The notes under the pieces: generated by a model
The model's input: the letters and a program-made list of their open reading frames with translations, nothing else
Databases searched by the model: none
What the model was told of the DNA's origin: nothing
Origin: Lentzea atacamensis
GTDB taxonomy: Bacteria > Actinomycetota > Actinomycetes > Mycobacteriales > Pseudonocardiaceae
DNA: 64,000 nucleotides
Assembly (NCBI RefSeq): GCF_003269295.1
Contig: NZ_QLTT01000013.1
Span: 215,695-279,694 of the forward strand
Direction: 5' to 3'
Part shown: piece after piece, positions 1 through 8,986 of the stretch
Position numbering within the stretch: position 1 is the stretch's first letter
Layout of the letters: each line of letters begins with the position of its first letter
Program-made: the position numbers and the translations under genes

Positions 1-1900
1 CCACGGTCAGGATGTTGTTGAAGTCGTGCGCGATGCCGCCGGTCAGCCTGCCGATGGCTTCCATCTTCTGCGCGTGCCGCAGCTGGGCCTCGGTCTCGCC
101 GACGCGTTCTTCGAGCCGTGCGCGCGCGTCCTTCAGTTCCTGCATCAGCCTGATCCCCCGCAGTGCGCTGCTGAGCTGCTGCTGCACGGCCTCGTAGATC
201 CAGTTCGGTTCCGGGCCCTGCTCGAAGATCACGTAACCGAGGTGGTCCTCGTTGGTGTAGAGCGGGGCGACGAGCGCACTGAAGGGCTTTTCCCGGCGGA
301 ACGGGTACGGCGTCAGGTTCGTCGCGGGGAACGGGGTGTCTGGACGGTCGGTCCGCAGCTCACCGTTCTCGTACCGGACGAGCGCCCGCGCGATGCCCGG
401 CTTGTCGTAGGCCATCACGTGGCAGCCGGGAATGCCGAGGCGGGGGAGCTCCTCGGCCAGCGCGCTCGACAGCTCCTCCACGTCGCGTGACGCGATGAGC
501 CGTTGCCCGGCCTCACGCGCGGTCTGGTCGCGGCGCTCGTGCGAGAGGTACTTGAAACGGGCGTCCGTGGCGAACGCGTCGTCCACGAGGAGCTGAACGC
601 GCAGCCACAGGCCGTTGATGAGCGTGGCGTCGCTGATCCGCGCCGTCACGAACCGGTACAGGTCGAACAGCGGCGGCCACCACCGCTCCGGCTCGCACCC
701 GGCGCGCGCGCTCGCACGGATGTACTCGGCCAGGAGGTAGAGGAACTCGGCGCCGTCGACCTCGCCGCGTCCGGCCGCCATCAGCTCGACGATCAGCTGT
801 TCGGCCCACCCGTCCGGCAGCTCCGCCGACAGCGGCCCGAGCGAGCTGCGCAGGTGGTCGGCCACGGTGTGCGCGGTCGCCGACTCGGAGATGTTCAGCG
901 GGCCGAGAGCCGGCGCGTGCAGACCCCGGCCGGACGGCAGGCAGCCGCACGACCTGCGCACGATCAGCTCGGTCGGCATGGTCTGCGCGGAGGGGGTGGG
1001 TTCGCCCCTGACCAGTGCCAGCGCCAGTTCCGCCGCGCGGAACCCCATCTCGTAGAAGGGCGCGCGGACCGTCGTGAACCCCGGGGTGGCCGCGTTGATG
1101 TTCACCTTGCGGTGGACCCTCGCGCGCTGACCGTCGCCGGTGGTGGTGATGTAGCCCAGGTCGTGCGTGCGGACGTTCGTGTGGTTGTCATAGCCGACGA
1201 CGGCGATGTCCTCCGGCGTGCGGAACCCCTGTTCCTCCAGCGCGGACACCACCCCCATGGCGAAATCGTCGTTCGCCGCCGCGATGGCGTCGGGAGGGCT
1301 GCCGGCGCGCGCGAGCATCTTGCGCACCGCGTCGGCCGCGCCGCTCGGCTCCCAGATGAACGAGTCGGGCATCGTGACCAGGTCGGGGTCCAGCGCGATC
1401 CCGTGCTTGCGCAGCGCGTTCACGTACCCCTGGTACCGCTCCTGCGCACCCGCGTGCGTTTGCGGACCCCGCACGAATGCGATGCGCTTCTTCCCGTGCA
1501 CCTCGATGAGATGGTCGACGGCCCGCTCCATGCCGTCCCGGTTGTTCATCAGGATGGCCGGCCACTGCGCGAGCGTCGTCTCCACACTCACCATCGGCAT
1601 CGGCGCGTACCGCTTCACGTACTCCTGCATGCCCTCGGCGCCGATGAGCTGCCCCACGCGCGTGGTCCACACGACGAGCGCGTCGATCCGCCCCGGCGAC
1701 ACCAGGTCGTACACGGTGTTCGCCCGCCGTTTGGGCAGTTCGGGGTGGTCGATCTCGCTGCCCACGAAGCAGACGAGGTCGCAACCGAGGTGCCGGGCAC
1801 CGTCACCGACCCCGCGCCACTGCTCGCCCGCGAGCTCGATGAGCGGGCCAGTGGTGATCATCCCGATGGTGGGACGCCGCTGCGCACTGCCGTTCGCCAC
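1..1900 (-). CDS. Sensor histidine kinase with LacI/PBP1-like sensor domain (partial)
   Basis: Reading leftward from a GTG at 1900, an uninterrupted frame runs off the left edge (633 codons seen). Residues about 10-280 resemble the sugar-binding (periplasmic-binding-like) half of LacI regulators, including IAAANDDFAMGVVSALEEQG and a TELIVRRSCGC-type end, but no helix-turn-helix precedes them. A helical/GAF-like stretch follows. The last visible part, HAQKMEAIGRLTGGIAHDFN, is the H-box of a HisKA dimerisation domain, so the catalytic ATPase lies outside the window. There is no signal peptide or membrane segment, so it probably senses a cytoplasmic ligand. A GGGGG run four bases before the GTG supports the start. 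A LacI-sensor/GGDEF relative was considered, but the H-box argues for a kinase. Ligand unknown. Confidence 0.8.
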   Translation of the reverse strand, partial: MANGSAQRRPTIGMITTGPLIELAGEQWRGVGDGARHLGCDLVCFVGSEIDHPELPKRRANTVYDLVSPGRIDALVVWTTRVGQLIGAEGMQEYVKRYAPMPMVSVETTLAQWPAILMNNRDGMERAVDHLIEVHGKKRIAFVRGPQTHAGAQERYQGYVNALRKHGIALDPDLVTMPDSFIWEPSGAADAVRKMLARAGSPPDAIAAANDDFAMGVVSALEEQGFRTPEDIAVVGYDNHTNVRTHDLGYITTTGDGQRARVHRKVNINAATPGFTTVRAPFYEMGFRAAELALALVRGEPTPSAQTMPTELIVRRSCGCLPSGRGLHAPALGPLNISESATAHTVADHLRSSLGPLSAELPDGWAEQLIVELMAAGRGEVDGAEFLYLLAEYIRASARAGCEPERWWPPLFDLYRFVTARISDATLINGLWLRVQLLVDDAFATDARFKYLSHERRDQTAREAGQRLIASRDVEELSSALAEELPRLGIPGCHVMAYDKPGIARALVRYENGELRTDRPDTPFPATNLTPYPFRREKPFSALVAPLYTNEDHLGYVIFEQGPEPNWIYEAVQQQLSSALRGIRLMQELKDARARLEERVGETEAQLRHAQKMEAIGRLTGGIAHDFNNILTV

Positions 1901-1978
1901 AAAACCCCCGCTACTCAACGCGATTCGGGATGATACGCGTTGTCGGGGGGAATGCTTGCCGCGTTACCAGGGGGATTG

Positions 1979-3334
1979 GTGAACACCGTACTGGACGGCC
2001 TGGCGGAGAACCCCGCGCTGCCGGCCGCGCTCCTCGACCGCCTGATCGCCGCGGCGGACCCGGTGCTGGGCGCCGACCTGGCCGGCCGTCCGGACCTCTC
2101 CGACGCACAGGTACGGGCTTTGCTGGCGCGCGACGACCCCGCGATCGTGTCCGTGCTGCTGGCGAAGGGCCGGGTCCGGACGGCGGACGTGCCGCTGACG
2201 AACCCCGCGGTCGCGCTGGCGGTGACCGAGGCGCCCGACGCCCCGCCGGCCGCGGCACGCGCGCTCGCCCAGCACCCGGATTTCAAGGCCCGCCTGCCGG
2301 AGTGGGCCCGCACGCTGCCTCCGGACGTGATCGACCTGCTCGCCCACGACCCGGACGAGCACGTGGTGGCCGAACTGGTCACCTTCCACGCGCTGCCCGC
2401 CTCCTCGGCCCAGGAGCTGAGCCGGCACCCGAGCACCGAGGTGCGCCGTGCGTTGGCCGCCAGCCCGCACACACCTGCCGACGTGCTCGTGCGCCTCGGC
2501 TCCTTCGCGCGCGAGCTCGCCGGAAACCCCGCGACCCCGCCATCGGCCGCCGCGGACCTGGTGCGCGACCACAGGGCCCGCTACCAGCTCGCGACCAGGC
2601 CCGACCTTCCTCCGCACGTCTACGGACAGCTCGCCGCGGACGTCGAACCCGGCGTCCTGGCCGCGCTGGCGGCCAATCCCGCGGTCCCGGCTTCGGTGCT
2701 GCGTCAGCTCACGGGCACCCGCGCGTTGCAGCGCGTGCTCGTGCGGAACCCGGCGATTCCGCTGGACCTGCTGGCGGAGCTGGCCGCGACCGCTCGCATC
2801 GGGCCCGAGCCGGTGCCGCGCGTCGCGTCCGCGTCGGAGGCCGAGCTGCGGACGCTGGCCGCCACCGTGAAGGGACGGATGCTGGTGGCGCGGCGTGCTG
2901 ATCTGCCGTTGGACATGGTGGAGCAGCTCGTTTCGGATCCCGATCCCGCTGTCGCTGCGGCGATCGTGACCAACCCGCTGGTGCCGGTCGATCAGCTGTG
3001 GGCGCTGGTCGAGCGGCACGGGGCGCGGTTGTACCCGCGGGCGGCGCGGAATCCTTCCTGCCCGCCGGAGTTGTTGCACCACATGGCTTTGCGGGCCGCC
3101 GGGGTCGAGGAGACCTGGCGGGCGGCCGCCCGGCACCCGCACGCGCTGGGGGAGACGTTGTTGCTGTGCCTGGAGGATGCGCAGGCTCGGCACCTCGCAG
3201 CGGCGCATCCTCATCTGCCGGTCGAGAAGATCGTCGAGCTGCTGGGCAGTGAGTTCACGGCTCGGCCGGCGGCGGCGAACCCGTCGTTGCCGGTGCGTGT
3301 GATGGAAGAACTGCTGGACAGGAGTGGGGCATGA
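1979..3334 (+). CDS. Leucine-rich repeat variant (LRV) protein
   Basis: About 451 residues made almost wholly of alpha-helical repeats of roughly 22-26 residues with the recurring pattern 'NPAxPxxLLxxL', for example NPAVPASVLRQLTG, NPAIPLDLLAELAA and NPSLPVRVMEELLD. This is the signature of LRV/HEAT-like solenoids found in actinomycetes, which are presumed protein-binding scaffolds. No catalytic motif, signal peptide or membrane segment is visible. Upstream in-frame TTG (1940) and ATG (1952) exist, but only the GTG at 1979 has a suitably spaced GGGGGA. It overlaps the next, shorter LRV gene by ATGA (3331-3334), so the two are translationally coupled. The divergent kinase gene starts 78 bp away. 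Function is unknown. Confidence 0.75.
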   Translation: MNTVLDGLAENPALPAALLDRLIAAADPVLGADLAGRPDLSDAQVRALLARDDPAIVSVLLAKGRVRTADVPLTNPAVALAVTEAPDAPPAAARALAQHPDFKARLPEWARTLPPDVIDLLAHDPDEHVVAELVTFHALPASSAQELSRHPSTEVRRALAASPHTPADVLVRLGSFARELAGNPATPPSAAADLVRDHRARYQLATRPDLPPHVYGQLAADVEPGVLAALAANPAVPASVLRQLTGTRALQRVLVRNPAIPLDLLAELAATARIGPEPVPRVASASEAELRTLAATVKGRMLVARRADLPLDMVEQLVSDPDPAVAAAIVTNPLVPVDQLWALVERHGARLYPRAARNPSCPPELLHHMALRAAGVEETWRAAARHPHALGETLLLCLEDAQARHLAAAHPHLPVEKIVELLGSEFTARPAAANPSLPVRVMEELLDRSGA

Positions 3335-3615
3335 CCGCGTTGCACGGGCGCGCACACCTCGTGTGCGAGGACGAGGTGATTCACCCCGACGTCTTCGTGG
3401 CGCAGAGCCCTCATACGTCACCGGTCGCCTTGTTCCGCCTCACCACGCACGCCGAAAGCTCGGTGCGGCTGGCGCTGGCGTCGCGGCGGGACCTGCCGGC
3501 GAAGGCGTACGAGCGTCTGGTGCGAGACCCCGACCCCGAGGTGGCCGAGGCCGCGGCCTCGAACCCGTCGCTGCCGGTGCACGTGATGGAGGAACTGCTC
3601 AGGACCACCACTTGA
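3331..3615 (+). CDS. Small LRV repeat protein coupled to the preceding gene
   Basis: 94 residues. The first 35 are not obviously repetitive. The remainder carries two LRV-type repeats (RRDLPAKAYERLVRDPDPEV and NPSLPVHVMEELLRTT) closely matching the last repeats of the upstream protein (NPSLPVRVMEELLD). The start ATG overlaps the previous stop in ATGA, which argues for co-translation. It is either a detached C-terminal unit of the larger LRV protein or a partner that caps it. The 3' end abuts the remnant of an acetyltransferase on the opposite strand. No enzymatic role can be assigned. Confidence 0.7.
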   Translation: MTALHGRAHLVCEDEVIHPDVFVAQSPHTSPVALFRLTTHAESSVRLALASRRDLPAKAYERLVRDPDPEVAEAAASNPSLPVHVMEELLRTTT

Positions 3616-3821
3616 TGAGGTTCGTCTCGCGCCCACTCCTCACCCGCCTGCAACAACAGCTTCCCCACACCACGACGCTGGTGCCGGGGTGAGATCGCCA
3701 GGGTGATGATCCGCGCCAGTTGGTCCTGTGTGGACTCCAGCGGGAACTCGTACCCCAGCGCCTCGCGGTTGAGCCCCGCGATCGCGGCCGCGTCCTCCAG
3801 CCACACATCACGCACAATCAT
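3613..3821 (-). pseudogene. GNAT acetyltransferase remnant with internal deletion
   Basis: From an ATG at 3821 the frame reads a normal GNAT N-terminus (MIVRDVWLEDAAAIAGLNRE) and then jumps straight to motif A, LAISPRHQRRGVGKLLLQ, which holds the acetyl-CoA loop QRRGVG. Intact family members of about 150 residues carry some 35-40 residues (strands beta2-beta4) between these blocks and about 45 after them. Both are missing here. After about codon 70 the frame runs antisense through the LRV gene, so the natural C-terminus is lost. I infer an internal deletion plus a 3' truncation, perhaps when the LRV pair arrived. The residual ORF could still be transcribed but should not fold as an acetyltransferase. 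Confidence 0.7.
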
Positions 3822-3997
3822 GTTGCCCCCAGGGAAGCGCCTCTTCGCGAGCTAAAGCCGGCTTCATGTCAGGGCATGATCAGGAGTGGACGACCTCTTC
3901 TCTCGCGCCCCGCCGCGAGCATGGCACCTGAAGTCGACTTGAGGTCAAGCCCGACCAGGACAGCGTTGTCGCACACCGCGAACACGTTGTCCCACAA

Positions 3998-4030
3998 CAA
4001 AAAAGGCCCCCGGCGCGAACCGGGGGCCTT
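3998..4030 (-). terminator. Rho-independent terminator of the tkt-pgl operon
   Basis: An 11-bp perfect stem (AAGGCCCCCGG at 4003-4013 with its complement at 4020-4030) and a 6-base loop lie 12 bp beyond the pgl stop. On the minus strand the stem is followed by six T. It closes the six-gene sugar operon. The 3822-4041 stretch otherwise shows no gene. Confidence 0.9.
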
Positions 4031-4041
4031 CGGAGAAAGCG

Positions 4042-4821
4042 TCACGCCAGTGGCGGTTTGAACAACGCCGGCACCTTCGACGCGGCAGCCGTGTCCAGCA
4101 GCCACAACGTCCGGCGCCGCCCCGAAGCACCGGCGGCCGGCAGCTGCACCTCACCCGCGCCGGTCAGTCCCATGGCCACCGCGGCGGCCTTGGCCTCGCC
4201 GGTGGTCATCAGCCAGACCTCCTGCGAATGCCGGATCGCCCCCAGCGTCAGCGAGACGCGCGTGGGCGGCGGCTTCGGGCAGTTGCGCACCGCGACGACG
4301 GTCCGCTCCTTCTCGTACACCGCGGGAGAAGCGGGGAAGATCGAGGCCACGTGCCCCTCCTCGCCGACGCCCAGCATGCAGACGTCGAACGTGGGCACGT
4401 CGCCGTGGTCCTCCGGCCGGGCCAGGGACGACAGCAGATCGGCGTACGCGGAAGCGGCGGCTTCCGGGTCGTCGCCGTACTTGCCGTCCGACGGCTCCAT
4501 CACGTGGACGCGCGCGGGATCCACCGGAACGTGGTCCAGCAACGCCGCGCGGGCCTGCGTCTCGTTGCGTTCCGGGTGACCGGACGGCAGGAAGCGCTCG
4601 TCGCCCCAGTACAGGTCGACGCGCGACCAGTCCACGGCGTCGCGGGCACCGTTGCGGTTCAGGTGTTCCAGGACCGCGGTGCCCGTGCGGCCGCCGGTCA
4701 GCACCACGGACGCGTAGCCGCGGGCGGTCTGGGCGTCGACCATGCGGGTCACGAGGCGGGCCGCCGCGGCGGCGGCCAGCAGGTCGCCGTCGCGGTGGAC
4801 CACCACCTGGGGATTGCTCAC
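4042..4821 (-). CDS. pgl: 6-phosphogluconolactonase
   Basis: Hydrolyses 6-phosphogluconolactone to 6-phosphogluconate, the second oxidative step of the pentose phosphate pathway, in the cytoplasm. 259 residues, the usual length of the DevB/SOL family. Seen: the N-terminal LTGGRTGTAVLEHL phosphate-binding region, the DLYWGDERFLPSGHPERN core and the LGVGEEGHVASIFP motif with its conserved His. The GTG start at 4821 overlaps the opcA stop as GTGA, which excludes the longer upstream reading of the same frame. It is the last gene of the tkt-tal-pgi-zwf-opcA-pgl operon and is followed by a strong terminator. Confidence 0.95.
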   Translation of the reverse strand: MSNPQVVVHRDGDLLAAAAAARLVTRMVDAQTARGYASVVLTGGRTGTAVLEHLNRNGARDAVDWSRVDLYWGDERFLPSGHPERNETQARAALLDHVPVDPARVHVMEPSDGKYGDDPEAAASAYADLLSSLARPEDHGDVPTFDVCMLGVGEEGHVASIFPASPAVYEKERTVVAVRNCPKPPPTRVSLTLGAIRHSQEVWLMTTGEAKAAAVAMGLTGAGEVQLPAAGASGRRRTLWLLDTAAASKVPALFKPPLA

Positions 4822-5840
4822 GAGCTCGCCTTCGCCTTGGACTTCTTCGGTGCGGCAGCCTTGCCGTTGGCCGACTCCGCGGAAGCGGCGTCCATCGGCT
4901 CGGCCTTCGGGGTGGCGGGGCGGCCCTTCGTCACCTTCGACAGCGACTTCAGGGCTGCCGCGTAGACCTCGTCCGGGTCGAGCCGGCGCAGCTCCTCGGC
5001 GAGGCAGTCGCGGATCGAACGGCGCTGCAGGGCCACGCGGCGCGACGGCTGGCCGGGCTGCGACAGCGTGCCCACCTTGCCGTCCGGGCGCAGCAGGTCG
5101 ACGTCGCCGGACGCACGGCCCAGCTTGACCTGCACGATGCCCTCGCCCGACGTCGCCTTGAAGCGCTTCGCGGGCACCTTCAGCCTGTCCGTCAGCCACG
5201 CCGCCAGCAGGTCGGTCGACGGGGAGTCGGCCTCGCCGGTGACCTCGGCGTCCACGATCTTCTCGTAGGGAGGCAGGTCCAGCGACGCCGCCAGCATGGC
5301 GCGCCACAACGTCAGACGCGTCCACGCCAGGTCCGTGTCGCCCGGCGCGTAGTGGGCGCGGCGGGACTCCAGGGCCTTGATCGGGTTCTTCTCGGCGGCC
5401 GCGTCGGTGATGCGGCGCTGCGCGAGCTGGCCGATCGGGTCCTTGGACGGCGAGACCGGTGCGTCGAACGGCCACCACGCCACGACCGGGGTGTCCGGCA
5501 GGAGCAGGGGCATCACGCAGGACGCGCCCTCCTTGGCGAGCTCGCCGTACAACCGCAGCACGACGACCTCGGACGCACCCGCGTCGCCACCGACGCGGAT
5601 CTGCGCGTCGAGACGGGGTGCGGCCTGACGGGCCCCGCGGGCCACGACGATCACGCGGCACGGGTGCTCGCGCGAGGCGTCGTTGGCCGCGTCGATCGCG
5701 GCGTCGGTGCGCTGGCCGTCCTCGGTCACGATGACCAAAGTCAGCACGCGGCCGAGCGTCGTCGCGCCGCCTTCGTCGCGCAGGCGAACCAGCCGCGAGT
5801 TGATCTGGGACGTGGTGGTCGAGGGAAGGTCGATGATCAC
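4818..5840 (-). CDS. opcA: Glucose-6-phosphate dehydrogenase assembly protein OpcA
   Basis: 340 residues, beginning MIIDLPSTTTSQINSRLVRL and containing MPLLLPDTPVVAWWP and a conserved Trp/Arg-rich middle, as in actinobacterial and cyanobacterial OpcA. OpcA is needed for assembly or allosteric activation of G6PDH and carries redox regulation in cyanobacteria. It is a partner protein, not an enzyme. The C-terminal 40 residues are a Lys/Ala/Ser-rich low-complexity tail (AAAPKKSKAKASS). GTG start. Both ends overlap neighbours by 4 bases (zwf upstream, pgl downstream), so stoichiometric translation with zwf is likely. Confidence 0.95.
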   Translation of the reverse strand: MIIDLPSTTTSQINSRLVRLRDEGGATTLGRVLTLVIVTEDGQRTDAAIDAANDASREHPCRVIVVARGARQAAPRLDAQIRVGGDAGASEVVVLRLYGELAKEGASCVMPLLLPDTPVVAWWPFDAPVSPSKDPIGQLAQRRITDAAAEKNPIKALESRRAHYAPGDTDLAWTRLTLWRAMLAASLDLPPYEKIVDAEVTGEADSPSTDLLAAWLTDRLKVPAKRFKATSGEGIVQVKLGRASGDVDLLRPDGKVGTLSQPGQPSRRVALQRRSIRDCLAEELRRLDPDEVYAAALKSLSKVTKGRPATPKAEPMDAASAESANGKAAAPKKSKAKASS

Positions 5841-7378
5841 GGACGCCTCCAGTGCCTTCCGGTCCTGGCGGTCATCGCGTCCGCCGACGGCGGACCCCAG
5901 GTGCCTGCCTTGTACTTCTCGAGCGCCGGTTCGTCCTTGCGGGCCCAGAAGTCGAGAATCGGGTCGAGGATCTCCCAGGAGAGCTCGACCTCGTCGTTCT
6001 TCGGGAACAGCGACGGCTCACCGAGCAGCACGTCCAGCAGCAGCCGCTCGTAGGCCTCCGGCGACGACTCGGTGAACGAGTGGCCGTAGCCGAAGTCCAT
6101 CGTGACGTCGCGGACCTCCATCGTGTTGCCCGGCACCTTCGAGCCGAACCGGATGGTCACGCCCTCGTCCGGCTGAACCCGGACCACGAGAGCGTTCTGG
6201 CCGAGCTCCTCGGTCGCGGTGTCGTCGAACGGCAGGTGCGGCGCCCGCTTGAACACGACGGCGACCTCGGTGACCCTGCGGCCCAGCCGCTTGCCGGTGC
6301 GCAGGTAGAACGGCACCCCGGCCCAGCGACGGGTGTTGATCTCGCACGTGATCGCGCCGAACGTCTCGGTCTTCGACTCGGGCGAGAAGCCGCCCTCCTC
6401 GAGCAGACCGGGGACCTTCTGACCGCCCTGCCAGCCACCGGTGTACTGGCCGCGCGCGGTGGTCTCCTCGAACGGCTCCGCCGGACGCGTCGCCGAGAGG
6501 ATCTTCACCTTCTCCGCCCGCAGGTCCGACGGCTTGAAGGAGACCGGCTCCTCCATCGCGATCAGCGCGAGCAGCTGCAGCAGGTGGTTCTGGATGACGT
6601 CCCGCGTCGCACCGATGCCGTCGTAGTACCCGGCGCGGCCACCGAGACCGATGTCCTCGGCCATGGTGATCTGCACGTGGTCGACGTAGTTCGAGTTCCA
6701 GATGGGTTCGTACAGCTGGTTCGCGAACCGCAGCGCCAGGATGTTCTGCACGGTCTCCTTGCCGAGGTAGTGGTCGATGCGGAACACCGACTCCTCGGGG
6801 AAGACCTCGTTGACCGTGCGGTTGAGCTCCTTGGCCGACTTCAGGTCGTGGCCGAACGGCTTCTCGATGACGACCCGGCGCCACTGGTCGGGAGCCGTCT
6901 GGGCGAGACCCGCGCGCTTGAGCTGGTTGATCACGGTCGGGAACGCTCCCGGCGGGATCGACAGGTAGAACGCGTGGTTTCCGCCCGTGCCGCGCTCGGC
7001 GTCCAGCGCCGCCAGGCACGAAGCCAGGTTGTCGAACGCCTGGTCGTCGTCGAACGTGCCCTGCACGAACCGGATGCCCTCGGCGAGCTGGGACCAGACG
7101 TGCTCGTTGAACGGCGTGCGGGCGTGCTCCTTCACCGCGTCGTGCACGACCTCCATGAAGTCCTGGTCGGCCCAGTCGCGGCGGGCGAAGCCGACGAGAC
7201 CGAAGCCCGGTGGCAGCAGACCGCGGTTCGCGAGGTCGTAGATCGCGGGCATCAGCTTCTTGCGCGACAGGTCACCGGTGACACCGAAGATGACCAGCGC
7301 GCTGGGTCCCGCGATGCGGGGCAGGCGCTTGTCACGCGCGTCCCGCAGCGGGTTGCGCCACTTGTCGGATGTGGTCAC
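5837..7378 (-). CDS. zwf: Glucose-6-phosphate 1-dehydrogenase
   Basis: Oxidises glucose 6-phosphate to 6-phosphogluconolactone with NADP+, the entry step of the oxidative pentose phosphate pathway. 513 residues, normal for the family. Seen: the dinucleotide-binding FGVTGDLSRKKLMPA near residue 32 and the active-site RIDHYLGKETVQN containing the catalytic His. The start was set at the GTG at 7378 because it overlaps the pgi stop (GTGA). The frame stays open about 200 codons further upstream, but that is the antisense of pgi. The product needs OpcA, encoded next. Confidence 0.96.
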   Translation of the reverse strand: MTTSDKWRNPLRDARDKRLPRIAGPSALVIFGVTGDLSRKKLMPAIYDLANRGLLPPGFGLVGFARRDWADQDFMEVVHDAVKEHARTPFNEHVWSQLAEGIRFVQGTFDDDQAFDNLASCLAALDAERGTGGNHAFYLSIPPGAFPTVINQLKRAGLAQTAPDQWRRVVIEKPFGHDLKSAKELNRTVNEVFPEESVFRIDHYLGKETVQNILALRFANQLYEPIWNSNYVDHVQITMAEDIGLGGRAGYYDGIGATRDVIQNHLLQLLALIAMEEPVSFKPSDLRAEKVKILSATRPAEPFEETTARGQYTGGWQGGQKVPGLLEEGGFSPESKTETFGAITCEINTRRWAGVPFYLRTGKRLGRRVTEVAVVFKRAPHLPFDDTATEELGQNALVVRVQPDEGVTIRFGSKVPGNTMEVRDVTMDFGYGHSFTESSPEAYERLLLDVLLGEPSLFPKNDEVELSWEILDPILDFWARKDEPALEKYKAGTWGPPSADAMTARTGRHWRRP

Positions 7379-8979
7379 GAGCCGTCCTCCTGGACTGCCT
7401 CGACGAGCTGGGCCAGACCCGCGATGCGGTCCTGCAGGTGCAGCCGCAGCACGGGGCGACCGTGTTCGGCCAGCACCTGACCGTCGCCGAGCGCCTGCGC
7501 GAGCTGCAGCTGCGCCAGCGTGTAGGGACGGCCGGGCACCTCCAGGTCGTCGCCGGACTCGCCGGTGATCTGGATGAACACGCCGTTCTGATGACCGCCC
7601 TTGTGGTACTGGCCGGTCGAGTGCAGGAAGCGCGGGCCCCAGCCGAACGTGGTCTGCAGGTGCGTCCGCTTCGCGATCTCCGCGCGGAGCAACGCGAACG
7701 ACGCGTCGTCGATCCTGTCCAGGTACGCCTGAACGGAGATGTAGCCGTGGTCGGGCGCCACCTCGACCAGCGCCGCAAGCGCTTCCGCGACGGTGTTGAC
7801 CTTGCGCGGCGCCCAGTCGGTGCCGTGGCCCTCGACCGGACCGTCCACGAAGGACGGCGTGGTGGCCGACACCGCGGGGGCGTCGAGCAGCGCGCGAGCG
7901 GCCTTCTTGGCGGCCTCGACGTCGGGCTGGTCGAACGGGTTGATGCCGAGGACCTTGCCGACGAGCGCGGTCGCGTACTCCCACAGCAGGAACTGCGCGC
8001 CGAGCGGACCCTCGACGGCGACGTTGGCCGACCCGGTGGCCGGGCCGATCGCGACGGTCGTGGCGTCCGAACGCGCGTTCACGAAGCCTTCGGCACCGGG
8101 ACCCTCGACGACGACCGGCAGCAGGCCGGTGCCGTTCTTGCCGGTCGACTCGGCGATCAGCTGCTCCGCCCAGTCACCGAACCCGACGATGCCGGAACCG
8201 GTGTCGGCGAACACGATCTTCTCCGCGCCGTGCGCGTGCGCGGCACCGAAGATCGCGGCCAGCACGACCGCCGGGTTCTCGACCGAGTCCTGCGCCAGGA
8301 CCTTGGCCTCCTCGGCCGCGTCGTCGAGCAGCGACTCGACGTCGGCACCGGCGAGGTAGGACGGCACCAGACCGAACGCGGTCAGCGCCGAGTAGCGGCC
8401 ACCCACGTTCGGGTCGGCCAGGAACACCTTGCGGTAGCCCGCTTCCTCGGACGCCTTCTGCAACGGCGAACCGGGGTCGGTGACCACCACGATGCGCGAC
8501 GCGGCGTCGATGCCCGCGTCCGCGAAAGCCTTCTCGAAGATGCGCCGGTGGCTGTCGGTCTCGACGGTGCCACCGGACTTGGACGACACCACGATCACCG
8601 TGCGCTCGAGATCGCCCGCCAGCGCGTCGGCGACCTGGGCGGGATCGGTGGTGTCCAGCACGATCAGCGGGACGTTCTGCGTCCGCGTGATCACCTCGGG
8701 GGCCAGCGACGAACCGCCCATGCCGGCGAGTACGACGCGGTCCACGCCCTCGGCGTGCAGTTCCTCGCGCAGAGCCTTGAGCTCGGGGAGCAGCGAGCGG
8801 GACGTCTCGTGCAACGTCGTCCACGAGAGGCGGATGCTCGCCTCGGACTCGGCTTCCGGCCCCCACAGGGTCGGGTCCTGCGCGGTCAGCTTGCTCGGCA
8901 CCGAATCCGCGACCAGGTCAGCAGCGATGGTGCTGACCTGGTCGGCGTTCGGTGACCTCACGATGTCGACGGAGGTCAC
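7375..8979 (-). CDS. pgi: Glucose-6-phosphate isomerase
   Basis: Interconverts glucose 6-phosphate and fructose 6-phosphate, letting the operon recycle non-oxidative pentose phosphate products. 534 residues. SIS-fold motifs are visible: GMGGSSLAPEVI, VVSSKSGGTVET (phosphate-binding) and a C-terminal FGWGPRFLHSTGQYHKGG with conserved His/Lys. It is the actinobacterial form that sits beside tal, and is distant from the E. coli enzyme. GTG start with GGAG-like spacing. The 7-bp gap to tal is the only non-overlapping junction in the operon. M. tuberculosis carries pgi elsewhere, so its presence here distinguishes this lineage. Confidence 0.93.
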   Translation of the reverse strand: MTSVDIVRSPNADQVSTIAADLVADSVPSKLTAQDPTLWGPEAESEASIRLSWTTLHETSRSLLPELKALREELHAEGVDRVVLAGMGGSSLAPEVITRTQNVPLIVLDTTDPAQVADALAGDLERTVIVVSSKSGGTVETDSHRRIFEKAFADAGIDAASRIVVVTDPGSPLQKASEEAGYRKVFLADPNVGGRYSALTAFGLVPSYLAGADVESLLDDAAEEAKVLAQDSVENPAVVLAAIFGAAHAHGAEKIVFADTGSGIVGFGDWAEQLIAESTGKNGTGLLPVVVEGPGAEGFVNARSDATTVAIGPATGSANVAVEGPLGAQFLLWEYATALVGKVLGINPFDQPDVEAAKKAARALLDAPAVSATTPSFVDGPVEGHGTDWAPRKVNTVAEALAALVEVAPDHGYISVQAYLDRIDDASFALLRAEIAKRTHLQTTFGWGPRFLHSTGQYHKGGHQNGVFIQITGESGDDLEVPGRPYTLAQLQLAQALGDGQVLAEHGRPVLRLHLQDRIAGLAQLVEAVQEDGS

Positions 8980-8986
8980 TTGGTAA

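Noticed and set aside
503..1933. Long plus-strand frame over the sensor kinase
   Set aside because: Arg/His/Pro-rich shadow typical of the opposite strand of GC-rich genes; the minus frame carries real domains.
7379..7984. Upstream extension of the zwf frame
   Set aside because: It is antisense-free but lies wholly within pgi in another frame; the GTGA overlap fixes the start at 7378.
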